DNA from: an uncultured Clostridium sp.
GTDB taxonomy: Bacteria > Bacillota > Clostridia > TANB77 > CAG-508
Length of the DNA stretch: 64,000 nucleotides
Assembly: GCA_900557195.1 (NCBI GenBank)
Contig: USRT01000004.1
Coordinates: 1 to 64,000 of the forward strand
Reading direction: 5' to 3'
Below the pieces are notes generated by a model. It was not told where the DNA came from, did no database searches, and saw nothing but the letters and a program-made list of their open reading frames with translations. Shown here in pieces: positions 9,605 to 19,059 of this stretch (positions within the stretch are counted from its first letter, which is position 1; the number at the start of each line of letters is the position of its first letter). Made by a program: the position numbers and the translations under genes.

Positions 9605-10785
9605 ATGAGTAAAGGAAATATAAATATTATTGTTTATTTAATTATAATATCTATTATATTAATAGGTTCTTCTATATTAACTATTTTTATAGTACCAAAC
9701 TACTTTCGGGGAATATACAAGAATAATAAATTTAATGGTATGGATAGTTTTATTTATTTTATCTGTTCCGGTAGAAAACGAACATTCTAGATTTAAAGGA
9801 AAATCTGATAAAATAAAAACAACTTTAATAATTATCATATTATATTATATTATTTACTTTTCATTAGGATTGATTTTTGGATATCAAACTAGTCCATATT
9901 CTAGAACATTAGGAACAATAATAAAAAATATCATTTTTATAGTAGGAACATTAATTTTACAAGAATATGTAAGAAACAAATTAGTAAATAATTCTAATAA
10001 TATTAAAAATTATATTGTTATTACAATTATATTTATTATAATTAATTTAGACTATAGCAATTTTTTAGCAAATTTCGAAAATGGAGAAACAATATTTAAA
10101 TTTATTGCTGCTAAATTAGTTCCTCGGAATAGCTATGTCTACTATCTGTACTTATTTAGCTAAAACTGGTGGAGAGCTATTAATATATGCATATAGAGTG
10201 CCAATAGCTTTAGCAACAGTATTATTACCTATATTTCCAAATGTAGATTGGTTTTTCTCATCAATGTTAGAAGTTTTGGTATCACTTATATTATTTGTTT
10301 TTATAAATTATGAACATACAATAAAAGTAAATAGGTTAACAAGATGGCAAAAGAAAAAAATAAATCCAAAAAACTCGGTAATTACAATTATGATAGTAAT
10401 ACTATTTGTAGTATTTGTAGCAGGATTACTTCCATATAGACCAGTTGCAGTAATGTCAAATAGTATGGTGCCAGAATTTACAAGAGGATATGTAGTAATT
10501 ACTAAAAAAATAAATGAAAGAGATATTCAAAATATAAAAGTAGGAGATATTTTAGAATACCAATTAGAACAAAGTGTTGTTATTCATAGAATAATTAATA
10601 TAGAAGAAGAAAAAGGAAGTTTGATTTTTACAACACAAGGTGATAATAATAATTCACCAGATATAAAAAAAGTCGAACAAAATCAGATAATAGGAATTGT
10701 AAAATTTAAAATACCATATGTAGGTTATCCTTCAGTATGGTTTAGTGAATTTTTGTTTAAGAAAAAATCTATAATTCAAACATAA
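9605..10785 (+). CDS. SipW-like signal peptidase I with long N-terminal membrane domain, two CGG +1 shifts
   Basis: The gene reads as one 392-residue protein if the C of in-frame CGG codons at 9707 and 10125 is skipped; each shift joins open frames exactly. About residues 1-250 form some eight hydrophobic segments. The C-terminal part is a family S26 signal peptidase of the ER/archaeal SipW type: VAVMSNSMVPEFTRG holds the catalytic serine, SVVIHRIINI the histidine of the Ser-His/Asp type, and TQGDNNNSPD the box E aspartates. It follows two genes with SipW-type signal peptides and precedes a DUF5305 gene. Ordinary SipW is about 190 residues, so the N-terminal membrane half is unusual. It acts at the membrane and should process the two neighbours. 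Confidence 0.82.
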
Positions 10786-10803
10786 GAAAAGGTAGGTGTT
10801 TAA

Positions 10804-11865
10804 ATGGATAAAAATAATAATGTAAGAAACAATTTAAAGTTTATATGTATATTTTTTGTTACATTATTCATTTCTTTTATTTGTATTGTAAAATCATTTA
10901 CTACGCCTAAAGAAGATATGAAAATGCTATATGCATATAATATTAATAGAAATACAGATTATAAAGTATATTTAAAGAAAAATAGTTTTATAGATCAAGA
11001 ATATATGGGAATGAATGCAACATATATAACAGATTTAGTAGAATATGTTGATGCTAATTTTAAATATAATTATAATGTATCACAGAAGGCCACATCAAAG
11101 TGTACATATAAAATTGTAGCTGTAATAAATGTAGAATACTATGTGACTGGCTCATCACAAGGAACTAAATTATGGTCAAAAGAATATACATTGTTAGAAC
11201 CTAAGCAAATTACAACAGATACAAATCAAATTAATATAAATGAAAATGTTAAAATTGACTTTAATAAATATAATGCAGAAATAAGGAATTTTAAAGAACA
11301 ATTTGGATTACCAATAAAATCATATTTGGATGTTAAATTGGTTGTTGATTCAGAGATTGGTGTAAGTGGAAGTAACAAGACAGAAAAAGATAATTCAGTT
11401 GTTAATTTAAAAATGGATTTAAATGGACAAGTATTTAATATATCACAAGATTATGAACCAGTGAATAAAGGGCAGATTTTCGATGAAAGTAAAATAGGAG
11501 GAAAATCTAATATAATATTACTAACAGTTGGAATAATATTATTTGCAATTTCTATAATAGGAATATTAAATATAATTAGAAAAATAATTTCTGCAGACAG
11601 AAGAACTGATTACGAAATAGCACTAAATAGAATATTAAAGAATTATGGAGATATTGTTGCTGAAATTGTAACTCCAACAGAAACAGAAGGAATGAAAGTT
11701 ATTGATGTTAAGAACTTTGATCAGTTATTAGATATAGAAGAAGAAATAAGGATGCCAATATTATTCTATGAAACAGTAGAAGGAGAAGAAGGAGAATTTA
11801 CTATTATATATGATAATATTGTGTATAGATATATATTAAGTGGCAGAAAACATGGTCATGAATAA
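10804..11865 (+). CDS. DUF5305 family membrane-anchored protein
   Basis: 353 residues with an N-terminal membrane segment near residues 13-33, an extracellular part with YKVYLKKNSFIDQEYMG and ITDLVEYVDANFKYNY, a second membrane segment near residues 235-260 and a C-terminal cytoplasmic domain. The Y-x-V-x-L-x-x-N-x-F start of the outer domain is the hallmark of DUF5305 proteins, which are commonly encoded next to SipW-type signal peptidases. Its role is unknown; the conserved context suggests assembly or anchoring of the secreted fibres. Starts 18 bases after the signal peptidase stop with AAGGTAGG upstream. Confidence 0.7.
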   Translation: MDKNNNVRNNLKFICIFFVTLFISFICIVKSFTTPKEDMKMLYAYNINRNTDYKVYLKKNSFIDQEYMGMNATYITDLVEYVDANFKYNYNVSQKATSKCTYKIVAVINVEYYVTGSSQGTKLWSKEYTLLEPKQITTDTNQININENVKIDFNKYNAEIRNFKEQFGLPIKSYLDVKLVVDSEIGVSGSNKTEKDNSVVNLKMDLNGQVFNISQDYEPVNKGQIFDESKIGGKSNIILLTVGIILFAISIIGILNIIRKIISADRRTDYEIALNRILKNYGDIVAEIVTPTETEGMKVIDVKNFDQLLDIEEEIRMPILFYETVEGEEGEFTIIYDNIVYRYILSGRKHGHE

Positions 11866-11867
11866 AA

Positions 11868-11970
11868 ACTTGCCAAAAGATGCCAAAAGGTGCCAAAAGG
11901 GACGGAGCATATTGACAATTTTTCTAAAATTGTCAATATGCTCCGTCCCTTTTGGCACCTTTTAGCAAGT
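11868..11970. repeat. REP-like long hairpin, copy 1
   Basis: The left arm (11868-11922) and right arm (11926-11970) pair almost perfectly over about 45 bases around the core GGGACGGAGCATATTGAC. The left arm starts with three tandem ten-base units of TGCCAAAAGR type; the right arm has fewer. A related element lies at 31835-31975. Elements of this look are known as REP/RAYT-type repeats in Firmicutes, but no transposase lies here. It could also act as a bidirectional terminator between the secretion cluster and asp23. Confidence 0.8.
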
Positions 11971-12086
11971 AAGCGAACATTTTTATTTAAATTTTTTAAA
12001 TATAGTTGTAAAATTTTAGAAAAATTGGTATACTTATAATATGTTAAATAATATGAAAATAAAAAAGAAGTAGGAGGTTTTATGTT

Positions 12087-12500
12087 ATGGAAAATGAAGA
12101 AGTAAAAAATGTTGGAGAAGAGATAGCTTTAGAAAATAGTAATATAAAAATAGCTGATGATGTTGTAGCTGTAATTGCTGGAGTAGCAGTATCAGAGGTA
12201 CAAGGTGTATATGAAATGTCTGGAGGATTTGCTGGAGGAATTTCTGAAGTACTAAGTGGAAAGAAAAATTTAGCAAAAGGAATAAAAGTAGAGATTAATG
12301 AAAAAACAACTAAAATAGATGTTAATATTATCGTTGAATATGGTACAAGAATTCCAGATGTTGCTTTTGAAATACAAAATAAAGTAAAAAAAGCTGTAGA
12401 AACAATGACAGGACTTAATGTAGTAGAAGTTAATGTTCACGTTCAAGGTGTTAATACAAATAATGCAGTACCAGATAAAAAAGAAGAAATACAAAAATAG
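12087..12500 (+). CDS. asp23: Asp23/Gls24 family envelope-stress protein
   Basis: 137 residues with the family core IKIADDVVAVIAGVAVSEV, a Gly-rich loop, and the ending NVVEVNVHVQGV. In Staphylococcus Asp23 coats the inner face of the membrane through the anchor AmaP. Here an AmaP-like gene follows. AGGAGG at 12072-12077 is nine bases from ATG 12087; an ATG at 12082 is in the wrong frame. Located upstream of nusB and xseA, the usual Firmicute order. Confidence 0.9.
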   Translation: MENEEVKNVGEEIALENSNIKIADDVVAVIAGVAVSEVQGVYEMSGGFAGGISEVLSGKKNLAKGIKVEINEKTTKIDVNIIVEYGTRIPDVAFEIQNKVKKAVETMTGLNVVEVNVHVQGVNTNNAVPDKKEEIQK

Positions 12501-12524
12501 TATTAATATAAGCAATAAGTAAAG

Positions 12525-12615
12525 AGGCTATTTAAAAAGTTAAATTAATAAAATAGTATGAAATAATATGAGGACAAGCATATAATTTCATAAGAAGCAG
12601 CTTTTTAAATAGCCT
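12525..12615. repeat. 15-bp inverted repeat flanking 61 bases
   Basis: AGGCTATTTAAAAAG (12525-12539) is perfectly repeated in inverse as CTTTTTAAATAGCCT (12601-12615). It fills the space between asp23 and amaP. There is no T-run directly after it, so it is not a classical terminator. It may be a small mobile-element remnant or an RNA structure that tunes amaP relative to asp23. Confidence 0.7.
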
Positions 12616-12666
12616 TGTAAAATATGATGATTACAATCAAATTTTAAAAATATAATGAGGTTGAAT

Positions 12667-13218
12667 ATGAAAATTATAGAAAAAATAGCTTTAATTATAT
12701 ATTCTATTATAATATTAATAATATCGGTTGTTTGCTTATTACTAATATTTAATTGGTTACAAATTGATAGTATTACAAATATACTACAATCAATGATAAC
12801 ATATCGTTATATTGGGACAACTATACTTATTATATCAGTAATTTTTATATTATTATCTTTAAAATGTATATTTTTTGGAACTAAAAAAAGTGATTTTTAT
12901 AAAGATAATATATTATTAAAAAATGAAGAAGGCAAACTTGTGATAACAAAATCTTCTATAGAAAATCTTGTTAATAATACAATAAAAGGATTTGATAGTA
13001 TACAGGAATTTACTGTCAAAGTAAGATTTAATAAAGAAAATAATATAATTATAAATATTAGTTTGTTAGTTAGAGAAAATGTTATAATTAGAGAATTAAC
13101 AGAAAATATGCAAACAAAAATAAAGCAAGTAGTGAAGAAAACATCAGATTTAGAGATAAAAGAAATAAATGTAAAAATAAAAAACATAGAGTCAATAAAT
13201 AATATAATAAAAGAATAA
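12667..13218 (+). CDS. amaP: AmaP-like membrane anchor of the Asp23 system
   Basis: 183 residues from ATG 12667, chosen because GAGG lies six bases before it. Two membrane segments occur at about residues 6-30 and 45-68, followed by a soluble domain with ESIRNLV-like ITKSSIENLVNNTIKGF and a final VKIKNIES strand, the pattern of the alkaline-shock membrane anchor AmaP. It should tether Asp23 from the preceding gene. Assigned by topology, length and context rather than by strong motifs. Confidence 0.75.
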   Translation: MKIIEKIALIIYSIIILIISVVCLLLIFNWLQIDSITNILQSMITYRYIGTTILIISVIFILLSLKCIFFGTKKSDFYKDNILLKNEEGKLVITKSSIENLVNNTIKGFDSIQEFTVKVRFNKENNIIINISLLVRENVIIRELTENMQTKIKQVVKKTSDLEIKEINVKIKNIESINNIIKE

Positions 13219-13243
13219 ATTAAATAGAGAGGTAAATATATAT

Positions 13244-13651
13244 ATGAATAAGTCTGCTTCAAGAGAGCTAGTATTTAAATTGTTATATAGCTTAGAAATT
13301 CAAAAAGAATCTGATCTAGAACAATTTGAATTATTTTGTGAAACTAATGAAATAGAAGATAAAAATACTAAAGAATATATGAAAGAAATCATAACGCAAG
13401 TAAAAAGTCATAAGCAAGAGATTGAAGAATTAATTTCTAAAAATTTAAAATCTGGTTGGGATATAAAAAGAATATCAAAGATAAATATCACTTTACTAAA
13501 ACTTGCAATATGTGAAATGTTATATAAAAATTTACCTTATAAAATAGTTATAAATGAAGTTGTTGAACTTGCAAAAAGATATGGAGATGATACATCTCCA
13601 ATGTTTATTAATGGAGTGCTTGCAAGTATCATAAAACAAAATAACATGTAG
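13244..13651 (+). CDS. nusB: Transcription antitermination factor NusB
   Basis: NusB with NusE binds boxA in rRNA leaders. The 135-residue all-helical protein begins with the family start SASRELVFKLLYSLE and has the C-terminal NEVVELAKRYGDDTSPMFINGVLASI, which is highly diagnostic. It lies between amaP and xseA in the typical asp23-nusB-xseA-xseB arrangement. No frame anomalies. Confidence 0.95.
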   Translation: MNKSASRELVFKLLYSLEIQKESDLEQFELFCETNEIEDKNTKEYMKEIITQVKSHKQEIEELISKNLKSGWDIKRISKINITLLKLAICEMLYKNLPYKIVINEVVELAKRYGDDTSPMFINGVLASIIKQNNM

Positions 13652-13679
13652 ATAAATTGCAAAAGGAGAAAATATAAAA

Positions 13680-14869
13680 ATGCAATATAATCCAATTACA
13701 GTATCAGATTTAAATCAATATATAAAAAATAAAATAGATGATGATGAATATTTAAATAATGTTCTAATCAAAGGTGAAATTTCTAATTTTAAACATCATT
13801 ATACAGGACATATGTATTTTACATTAAAAGATGAGAAATCTTTAATAAAATGTATTATGTTTAAATCATATACAGCAAACTTAAATTTTGTTCCTAAAGA
13901 TGGAGCAAAAGTAATGATTTTAGGAACAGTTTCTGTTTTTGAAAGAGATGGTGTGTATCAAATATATGCAAAAGCAATGCAGCAAGATGGAATTGGTGAT
14001 TTATATAAAGCATATGAAGAATTAAAAGAAAAGTTAGAAAAACAGGGTCTATTTGATAAAGTACATAAAAAAAAGATTCCATTAATGCCCAAATGTATAG
14101 GTATTTTAACATCCAATACTGGTTCTGTTATTAGAGATATCATAAATGTTTCAACAAGAAGAAATCCAAATGTATATTTAAAACTATTACCTGTTCCAGT
14201 TCAAGGGCAAGGTGCAGCAGAGAAAATTGCAAAAGGTATTGAAATTTTTAATGAAAAAAAATTAGCAGATGTAATAATAATTGCTAGAGGACGGAGGTTC
14301 TTTAGAAGATTTATGGCCATTTAATGAAGAAATAGTTGCAAGAGCGATATATAATTCAGAGATTCCAATTATTTCTGGAGTAGGACATGAAACTGATTTT
14401 ACAATATCAGATTTTGTAGCAGATTTAAGAGCGCCTACACCATCTGCAGCAGCAGAATTATCTGTTGCAGATACACGGAGAATTAGAAAAGAAACTTATA
14501 GATTATAGTTTTAGATATAAACAAGCTTTAAAAAAGAAAATAGAAATAATGAAATTAAGATACGAAAAATGTATGTCATTAAGAGTTTTTAAAGAACCAA
14601 TGCAAAATATTAATGAAAAATATATGCTTATAGATATTGGGGTTAGAAACATTAGAGAATATATGATGAATAAATTAAAATCAGAAAAATCAAGACAAAT
14701 GGAACTTATTTCTAAATTAGATGCATTAAGTCCACTTAAAACTCTTGCAAGAGGTTATTCTATAGTCCAATCTGGAACAAATGTTATTAAGTCATCTAAA
14801 GATTTAAAACAAGGTGATGAGATAAGTATTAGGTTTTCTGATGGAAAAGCAAATGCTAAAATTTTATAA
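13680..14869 (+). CDS. xseA: Exonuclease VII large subunit, two CGG +1 shifts
   Basis: XseA with XseB degrades single-stranded DNA. The frame is broken at in-frame CGG codons with C at 14292 and 14476. Skipping each C yields a 395-residue protein of normal length. The N-terminal OB fold has [25 protein letters not shown]; the first shift rebuilds the strongly conserved [16 protein letters not shown], where the zero frame gives nonsense; the second shift lies after [14 protein letters not shown] and leads into the helical C-terminal region ending LARGYSIV...[11 protein letters not shown]. Its partner xseB is 0.6 kb downstream. Confidence 0.93.
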
Positions 14870-14884
14870 TGGAGGAAACTTAAG

Positions 14885-15391
14885 ATGAATAAAAATATAA
14901 AAACAATTCTATTAATATTATTAGTTATAATTGTCATTGCAGTAATAGCAATATTTGGGAGTAATATTGTAAATAAGAATGAAAATGTAAATGAAACACA
15001 AAACTCTATAAATGAGACTAATCAAAATATGAAAATAGAAGTTAATGAAACAGAAAATAATGTAGTAAATGAAACTCAAAATAATACTACTGAAAATGAA
15101 GTAGTAAACAAACAAGTAGAAAATGATATAGAGAAGAATAATAATACCACACAAAATGTTGTTACAAATGAAACTACAGAAGTTTTACAAAATGATGGAG
15201 CAAGTAATGAAGAAAAAGCAATAAATATAGTAAAAAGCGATTGGGGAACAACTGAAAGTGTGTATTTTGTAACAATGGGAATTGATGCATCTGGTAAGTA
15301 CATAGTTACTGTTAATGATTCTTCTACAACAGCAACACTTGCATGGTATTTGGTAGATGTGGTTACAGGAAAATTTAATATACAACAATAA
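14885..15391 (+). CDS. Membrane-anchored Asn/Glu/Thr-rich protein, unknown
   Basis: 168 residues. Residues 5-27 are a membrane anchor (TILLILLVIIVIAVIAIFG). About residues 30-95 are a low-complexity linker of Asn, Glu, Thr and Val that looks extracellular. The last 65 residues form a compact domain (EEKAINIVKSDWGT, VYFVTMGIDASGKYIVTV, TLAWYLVDVVTGKF) with the alternating pattern of a PepSY-like or lipoprotein-like fold. It splits xseA from xseB, which is uncommon. GGAGG precedes its start. Function unknown. Confidence 0.6.
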   Translation: MNKNIKTILLILLVIIVIAVIAIFGSNIVNKNENVNETQNSINETNQNMKIEVNETENNVVNETQNNTTENEVVNKQVENDIEKNNNTTQNVVTNETTEVLQNDGASNEEKAINIVKSDWGTTESVYFVTMGIDASGKYIVTVNDSSTTATLAWYLVDVVTGKFNIQQ

Positions 15392-15399
15392 AGGAGGTT

Positions 15400-15443
15400 T
15401 TAGCTTATGTTTAAAATATTTAAAGAATAAAGACATAAGCTAA
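15400..15443 (+). promoter_or_regulatory. Hairpin enclosing a seven-codon leader ORF before xseB
   Basis: AAGGAGG (15391-15397) sits ten bases before ATG 15407, which opens the mini-ORF MFKIFKE ending at 15430. The ATG lies in an 11-bp perfect stem, TTAGCTTATGT (15400-15410) with ACATAAGCTAA (15433-15443). No T-run follows, so it is not a terminator. It could be a translated leader that controls the downstream xseB, or a remnant. No function is shown. Confidence 0.5.
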
Positions 15444-15454
15444 GTTTAAAGAAT

Positions 15455-15688
15455 ATGGAAGAAGAAAATATAAGTTTTGAAAGTGCAATGGAAGAGTTAG
15501 AATTAATTGCTAAAAGTTTAGAAAAAGGCGATTTAAATTTAGACGAATCTGTTAAACAATTTGAAAAAGGAATTAAGCTTTCTAAAAAATGTAATGAAAT
15601 ATTAGAAAGTGCAGAAAAGAGAATATCTATATTAATTCAAGATGGAGAAGATTTAAAAGAAGAAAATTTTACATCAGAAGAAGTATAA
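15455..15688 (+). CDS. xseB: Exonuclease VII small subunit
   Basis: The 77-residue helical protein has the family core SFESAMEELELIAKSLEKGD and LDESVKQFEKGIKLSKKCNEILESAEKRI. Several small subunits coat the XseA coiled-coil arm. The start lacks a clear ribosome site close by, and the strong site upstream belongs to a mini-ORF, so translation may depend on that structure. Length normal. Confidence 0.93.
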   Translation: MEEENISFESAMEELELIAKSLEKGDLNLDESVKQFEKGIKLSKKCNEILESAEKRISILIQDGEDLKEENFTSEEV

Positions 15689-15730
15689 AATATTATCTAA
15701 AGACTTAAAAAGTTTAAAGGGGATAAACAA

Positions 15731-16163
15731 ATGAATTTTTTTATGCAATATAAATATATTATTGTACCATTTTTTATATGGTTTTTTATACAATTATTTA
15801 AAGTATTTTATGATCTAGTTACAACTAAAAAATTTAATTTTAAAAGAATATTGGGAGCAGGGCGGAATGCCAAGTTCTCATTCTGCTGTTGTAACAAGCT
15901 TAGCTACAATGATAGGGAAAGCATATGGAATAGATAGTGCTGTTTTTGCTGTTTCTTTAATTTTTGCTTTTGTTGTTATGTATGATGCAGCAGGAATTAG
16001 AAGAGCTGCTGGAAAGCAAGCAAAAATATTAAATAAGATTGTAGAAACACCTGGACTTACAGGAGTAGAAGTTTCAGAAAAATTGGTAGAAGTATTAGGA
16101 CATACTCCTATACAAGTATTAGTAGGTGCTATGATAGGTGTTGTTGTAGGTATGATAGTTTAG
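15731..16163 (+). CDS. Divergent PAP2-family (DUF212) membrane protein, CGG +1 shift at 15863
   Basis: 143 residues when the C of the in-frame CGG at 15863 is skipped. The shift produces GAGGMPSSHSAVVTSLATMIG, the signature SSHSA motif of the divergent PAP2 (YuiD-like) family; without it the first part ends after 68 codons. Other family features are the start YKYIIVPFFIWFFIQLFKV, MYDAAGIRRAAGKQA, and LGHTPIQVLVGAMIGVVVG. Three to four membrane helices. The enzymatic role in this family is unproven, as it lacks the full PAP2 triad. GGGGA site precedes the ATG. Confidence 0.88.
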
Positions 16164-16241
16164 GGAGTTTGAGTTTGAAGAAGCGTGACTTTCGAAGAAA
16201 ATTAGCATCAAACAAAGGCAAAGAAAGGAATATTAAATATT

Positions 16242-17903
16242 ATGGAAGATGTTGAAATAGCAAGAAAAACTAAATTAAAAAAAATAAATGAAATTGCTAA
16301 AAACTTAGGCATTAATGAAGATGAAATAGAATGTTATGGTAGATATAAAGCTAAGATTCCACAAGAAGTATATGAAAAAAATAAAAATAGGAAAGATGGA
16401 AAGCTAATTTTAGTTACAGCAATTAACCCAACACCATTAGGAGAAGGTAAAACAACAATTTCTATAGGCCTAGCAGATGCTATTAGTAGAATAGGAAAAA
16501 AGGCAGTTGTTACATTAAGAGAGCCATCTTTAGGACCAGTTTTTGGAATAAAGGGAGGCGCTACAGGAGGAGGATATGCACAAGTAGCTCCTATGGAAGA
16601 TATAAATCTACATTTTAATGGTGATATTCATGCTATAACTTCAGCAAATAACTTATTATCAGCCATGATAGATAATCATATATATCATGGAAACGAATTG
16701 GATATAAAAACTGTTAGCTGGAAAAGATGTGTAGATTTAAATGATAGACAATTAAGAGTTGTAGATACAGGTTTATCTAAAGAAAAGAAGATAGTACCAA
16801 GAACTGATGGATTTGATATTTCAGTTGCATCTGAAATAATGGCAATTTTTTGTTTAGCAGAAGATTTATCAGATTTAAAAAGAAGAATTAGTAATATTAT
16901 AATTGGTTACAATAGTGAAAATGAACCTATTACAGTAAAAATGCTAAAAGCAGAAGAAGCTTTAACTATTCTTTTAAAAGATGCTTTTAATCCAAATTTA
17001 GTGCAAACTCTAGAACATACACCAGCGATAATTCATGGAGGACCTTTTGCAAACATTGCACATGGATGTAATAGTATTGCAGCTACTAAATTATCTTTAA
17101 AACTTTCAGATTATGTAGTTACAGAAGCAGGTTTTGGTGCAGATTTAGGAGCAGAGAAATTTCTAGATATAAAATGTAGAAAATTAGAAAAAGTGCCAGA
17201 TGTAATAGTTTGTGTAGCTACAATCAAAGCATTAAAATATCATGGTGGAATGCCGAAAGAAGATATAGAAAAAGAGGATATGGAAAGCTTAAAAAGAGGA
17301 ATGCATAATCTACTAAAACATATAGATAACTTAAAGAATAAGTTTGGTATACAGACAATAGTTGCTATTAATAGGTATAATCACGATACTGAAAAAGAAA
17401 TTAATTATATGCAAGAAATTTTAAGTAAAGAAAATATAGAAATGAGCTTAGTTGAATCATGGGGAAAAGGATCTGATGGTGCAATAGACCTAGCAAACAA
17501 GGTGGTAGATTTAAGTAATAAACAAAGTAATTTTAAATATGCGTATGAATTAGATAACAGTATTAAAGCTAAAATTGAAAAAGTATGCCAAAATATTTAT
17601 GGAGCACAAAGTATAGAATTTTCTGAAAAAGCAATCAAAGATATGGAAATGATTGATAGGCTAGGATATAATAATTTACCAATATGTATTGCAAAAACAC
17701 AATATTCTTTTTCAGATGACCCAAAAAATTTAGAATGTAAAGAGCCTTTTTCAATAAATATAAAGGAATTAGTATTAAGAGCAGGAGCAGAGTTTATTGT
17801 GGTTATGGCAGGTAATATTCTAACTATGCCAGGACTTCCTAAAATTCCAGCTGCAGAAAATATGATGATTAATGAAAAAGGACAAATATCAGGAATTTTC
17901 TAA
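16242..17903 (+). CDS. fhs: Formate-tetrahydrofolate ligase
   Basis: Makes 10-formyl-THF from formate, THF and ATP, a step of one-carbon metabolism in anaerobes and of the Wood-Ljungdahl pathway. The 553-residue length is standard. Visible are the P-loop TPLGEGKTT, REPSLGPVFGIKGGATGGGYAQV, HAITSANNLLSAMIDNH, TEAGFGADLGAEKF and the end TMPGLPKIPAAENM. No other Wood-Ljungdahl genes lie in this window. Fmt at 7 kb uses its product. The ribosome site (AAAGGAA) is modest. No anomalies. Confidence 0.97.
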   Translation: MEDVEIARKTKLKKINEIAKNLGINEDEIECYGRYKAKIPQEVYEKNKNRKDGKLILVTAINPTPLGEGKTTISIGLADAISRIGKKAVVTLREPSLGPVFGIKGGATGGGYAQVAPMEDINLHFNGDIHAITSANNLLSAMIDNHIYHGNELDIKTVSWKRCVDLNDRQLRVVDTGLSKEKKIVPRTDGFDISVASEIMAIFCLAEDLSDLKRRISNIIIGYNSENEPITVKMLKAEEALTILLKDAFNPNLVQTLEHTPAIIHGGPFANIAHGCNSIAATKLSLKLSDYVVTEAGFGADLGAEKFLDIKCRKLEKVPDVIVCVATIKALKYHGGMPKEDIEKEDMESLKRGMHNLLKHIDNLKNKFGIQTIVAINRYNHDTEKEINYMQEILSKENIEMSLVESWGKGSDGAIDLANKVVDLSNKQSNFKYAYELDNSIKAKIEKVCQNIYGAQSIEFSEKAIKDMEMIDRLGYNNLPICIAKTQYSFSDDPKNLECKEPFSINIKELVLRAGAEFIVVMAGNILTMPGLPKIPAAENMMINEKGQISGIF

Positions 17904-18070
17904 AAACTAAATTTAACATTTTTAATTTAATAAAGATTTATTTAGTTTTTATATAAAGTTAAATGAATATGTTAAACTAAAAATTTATAAAAGTACAAAA
18001 ATTAAATTTACAGTATTAATTAAGTAATGACTAAAATTTAACAATAAACTATAAATAATTAGTATAAATT

Positions 18071-18106
18071 CACCTTATTTAGGAAAAAATAGTCTTAAAT
18101 GAGGTG
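18071..18106 (+). promoter_or_regulatory. Hairpin that includes the ribosome site of sleB
   Basis: CACCTTATTTA (18071-18081) pairs with TAAATGAGGTG (18096-18106), 11 bp with one G-U pair, followed by GATTTTTTATG. The right arm is the Shine-Dalgarno of the gene starting at 18115. The structure would both resemble a terminator and hide the ribosome site, so it may limit expression of a spore-germination enzyme outside the right stage. The flanking intergenic stretch from 17904 is otherwise AT-rich without a gene. Confidence 0.55.
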
Positions 18107-18114
18107 GATTTTTT

Positions 18115-18838
18115 ATGAAAAGAAAAAATAAAATAAATATGCAATACAAAAGTAAAATAAAAATGGTATTAATTCTAACAATTGTTTTTTCACTTTTTAT
18201 TAGCTATAATGTATTTTTCAGAAATAATGAAATATTTGCTTTATCTAAATATGGCTCTAGAGGTGATGAAGTAAGACAAATACAAACTAAACTAAAAAGA
18301 TGGGGATATTATAATGGTAATGTAGATGGAATATATGGGAGCGGGACTTTGGCTGCAGTTAAATGGTTTCAATCAAAAAATGGATTAACAGTAGATGGAA
18401 TTGCTGGAAAAAATACTCTTGAAGCTATGGGAATTTATACATCATCTTCTGGAGGAACATCTGGAGGGGGAAGTAGTGCAAGTAATACAAATGATGTAAA
18501 TTTATTAAGCAGATTAATATATGGAGAAGCAAGAGGAGAACCTTATACTGGTCAAGTAGCTGTTCGGAGCTGTTGTTTTAAATAGAGTAAAAAGCAGTTC
18601 TTTTCCAAATACTATAGCAGGTGTAATTTATCAATCTGGAGCATTTAATGTTGTAGATGATGGACAGATTAATTTGACTCCAAATAGTACAGCTAAAAAA
18701 GCTGCACAAGATGCATTAAATGGATGGGACCCATCATATGGTGCAATATATTATTTTAATCCCAATACAGCTACTAATAAATGGATTTGGTCAAGACCAC
18801 AAACAGTTACAATAGGGAAACATAGATTTTGTAAATAG
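18115..18838 (+). CDS. sleB: SleB-type spore cortex-lytic enzyme, CGG +1 shift at 18565
   Basis: SleB degrades cortex peptidoglycan at germination. The gene gives a 240-residue protein once the C of the in-frame CGG at 18565 is skipped. A signal or membrane segment covers about residues 17-42, followed by a peptidoglycan-binding domain (YGSRGDEVRQIQTKLKRWGY, VDGIYGSGTLAAVKWFQ) and, after a Ser/Gly linker, the hydrolase_2 domain starting LLSRLIYGEARGEPYTGQ. The shift restores VAVGAVVLNRVKSSSFPN and the rest of the catalytic domain to HRFCK. Without the shift the enzyme would lose most of its catalytic part. Supports an endospore former. Confidence 0.9.
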
Positions 18839-18992
18839 AGAAATAAAATACACAAGATACTGACTAACTTTATATGTGTTTTATATATTAATGCTAAGTG
18901 GTAATAGTTACTAAAAATATTTGTAGTTTTGCAATGTAATATTATTGACATAATATTACAAATGCATTAAAATATATATGAAAATACAATAT

Positions 18993-19028
18993 ACATAGAC
19001 ATTAAAAACAATGTCTATGTATTTTTTT
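18993..19028 (+). terminator. Intrinsic terminator between sleB and ABC genes
   Basis: ACATAGACATT (18993-19003) pairs perfectly with AATGTCTATGT (19010-19020), followed by ATTTTTTT. Confidence 0.85.
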
Positions 19029-19059
19029 CCAAAAACAATAATAGGGGAGGTAATAATAT

